Source of the DNA: an uncultured Syntrophobacterales bacterium
GTDB lineage: Bacteria; Desulfobacterota; Syntrophia; Syntrophales; UBA5619
Direction of reading: 5' to 3'
DNA length: 6,672 nt
Assembly: GCA_903903205.1 (NCBI GenBank)
Contig: CAIUXU010000452.1
Coordinates: 1-6,672 of the forward strand
Part shown: positions 6,041-6,672 of the stretch, in pieces
How positions within the stretch are numbered: the stretch's first letter is position 1
How the letters are laid out: each line of letters opens with the position of its first letter
Translations under genes and position numbers: made by a program
Notes under the pieces: generated by a model
What the model saw: the letters and a program-made list of their open reading frames with translations, nothing else
Told to the model about the DNA's origin: nothing
Database searches by the model: none

Positions 6041-6634
6041 TTATCGGTTGAGATTGCGATCACGCGGCAGTAGAGGCTTGTCGCCGCCTTCCTCTTCCTT
6101 CCCGGTGCTACGGTCATACCGCTCCCGTTCACTGTAGATACAGCCGCAGTAGGGCTGTCGGTACATGCCCATCTCCTTGGAATCCCTGACCCCCTCGGAC
6201 CAGCCTTCGCGGAAATCCCGATAGAGGAAGGGAATCCCGTACTCCTCGGCCACATCCGCGGCGATCTCCCGAATAAGGTCGTGCTTCTGATAGCGGCTGT
6301 AGAGAAGGGTGGTCGTAAAGGCATCGAAGCGATCCCTTTTTGCAATCCGCGCTGCATAAGAAAGGCGAAGCTGATAGCAGTGTCGGCACCGCTCCTCTTC
6401 CCGGAAGATAACCTGCCGTAAAAATGAATTCAGGGAATAGGCCACCTCCCCAAAGATCGTGAGCCCTTCCTGACCGGCATAGGCGGTTAGTGTGTCAAGA
6501 CGCCTTCGATACTCCAGATAGGGATGGATATTCGGGTTGTAGAAGAGACCATGCACCTCATTCCCTTCTTCCCGGAGGATACGGAGAGGATAGATCGTGC
6601 AAGGGGCACAACAGATATGTAGTAGAATTTTCAC
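6041..6634 (-). CDS. queH: Epoxyqueuosine reductase QueH
   Basis: A 197-residue QueH (DUF208, PF02677) protein, the enzyme that reduces epoxyqueuosine to queuosine at the wobble position of GUN-anticodon tRNAs. It is unrelated in sequence to the cobalamin-dependent QueG. The family's cysteine signatures are complete: HICCAPC at the N-terminus (C8, C9, C12), ERCRHCYQLRL (C83, C86) and YRQPYCGCIYS (C163, C165). In QueH such cysteines bind an iron-sulfur cluster and a further iron and support catalysis. The body between them also fits the family, for example GLFYNPNIHPYLEYRRR and TTTLLYSRYQKHDLI. The tail after about 170 is charged and low in complexity, as is common in this family. The start is GTG 6634, giving the expected MKILLHICCAPC beginning; the Shine-Dalgarno is weak (AGG some 15 nt upstream). 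It reads toward lpxC but is separated from it by 245 bp, and there is no evident functional link. Confidence 0.93.
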   Translation of the reverse strand: MKILLHICCAPCTIYPLRILREEGNEVHGLFYNPNIHPYLEYRRRLDTLTAYAGQEGLTIFGEVAYSLNSFLRQVIFREEERCRHCYQLRLSYAARIAKRDRFDAFTTTLLYSRYQKHDLIREIAADVAEEYGIPFLYRDFREGWSEGVRDSKEMGMYRQPYCGCIYSERERYDRSTGKEEEGGDKPLLPRDRNLNR

Positions 6635-6655
6635 CGCCGCTTCACAAACCTGATC

Positions 6656-6672
6656 GGGGACACCTTGCCGCA
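6656..6672. repeat. Second REP-like palindrome, cut by the window edge
   Basis: GGGGACACCTTGCCGCA matches the palindrome at 1821-1837 at 16 of 17 positions; the single difference is the central base (C here, G there). The final GCA begins the mirror arm, so the complete element probably extends about 10 bp past the window. It lies about 22 bp upstream of the queH start codon. Confidence 0.65.

Overview
The window looks like chromosomal DNA from a Gram-negative bacterium with a lipid A outer membrane (it carries lpxC), roughly mid-50s % GC by eye. A DUF4390-NtrY-NtrX gene set, a QueH-type queuosine enzyme and GGGGACA-type palindromes together suggest a deltaproteobacterium-like lineage (Desulfobacterota/Desulfuromonadales or a relative). 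This placement is inference; no rRNA or other decisive marker is present.

Layout. Positions 1-398 (+) hold the 3' end of a multi-pass membrane protein of the flippase-like / lysylphosphatidylglycerol-synthase-TM family. All other genes are on the minus strand. Read in transcription order from the right they are: queH (6634-6041), a 239-245 bp spacer, lpxC (about 5795-4848), a spacer of about 190 bp with a candidate sigma70-type promoter, and then a tight three-gene operon. That operon consists of an exported DUF4390 protein (4659-4093), an NtrY-type membrane histidine kinase (4093-1868) and an NtrX-type sigma54-activating response regulator (1801-422). It ends at an intrinsic terminator squeezed between the convergent stop codons of ntrX and the flippase-like gene.

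How the genes work together. NtrY (four membrane spans, a large extracytoplasmic loop, HAMP, PAS, HisKA and HATPase domains) should phosphorylate NtrX. NtrX has an intact phosphoacceptor Asp, GAFTGA loop and Fis-type DNA-binding end, so it should activate sigma54 promoters. DUF4390 overlaps ntrY in a TGATG stop/start, so the two are probably translationally coupled. The DUF4390 protein is predicted to sit outside the cytoplasm, on the same side as the NtrY sensor loop. LpxC commits UDP-acyl-GlcNAc to lipid A synthesis. QueH makes the last step of queuosine for tRNA and is probably unrelated to the signalling operon.

Extra structure. A near-perfect 27-bp palindrome lies in the 66-bp gap between ntrY and ntrX, and its first half recurs at the right edge of the window (6656-6672). 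They look like members of a dispersed REP-like family. The lpxC leader holds a hairpin and a 12-codon open frame that ends in the nearest Shine-Dalgarno sequence. I see no complete mobile element, CRISPR array, tRNA or rRNA. Most of the window is ordinary core-genome content. The items most worth a second look are the palindromes and the DUF4390-NtrY coupling.
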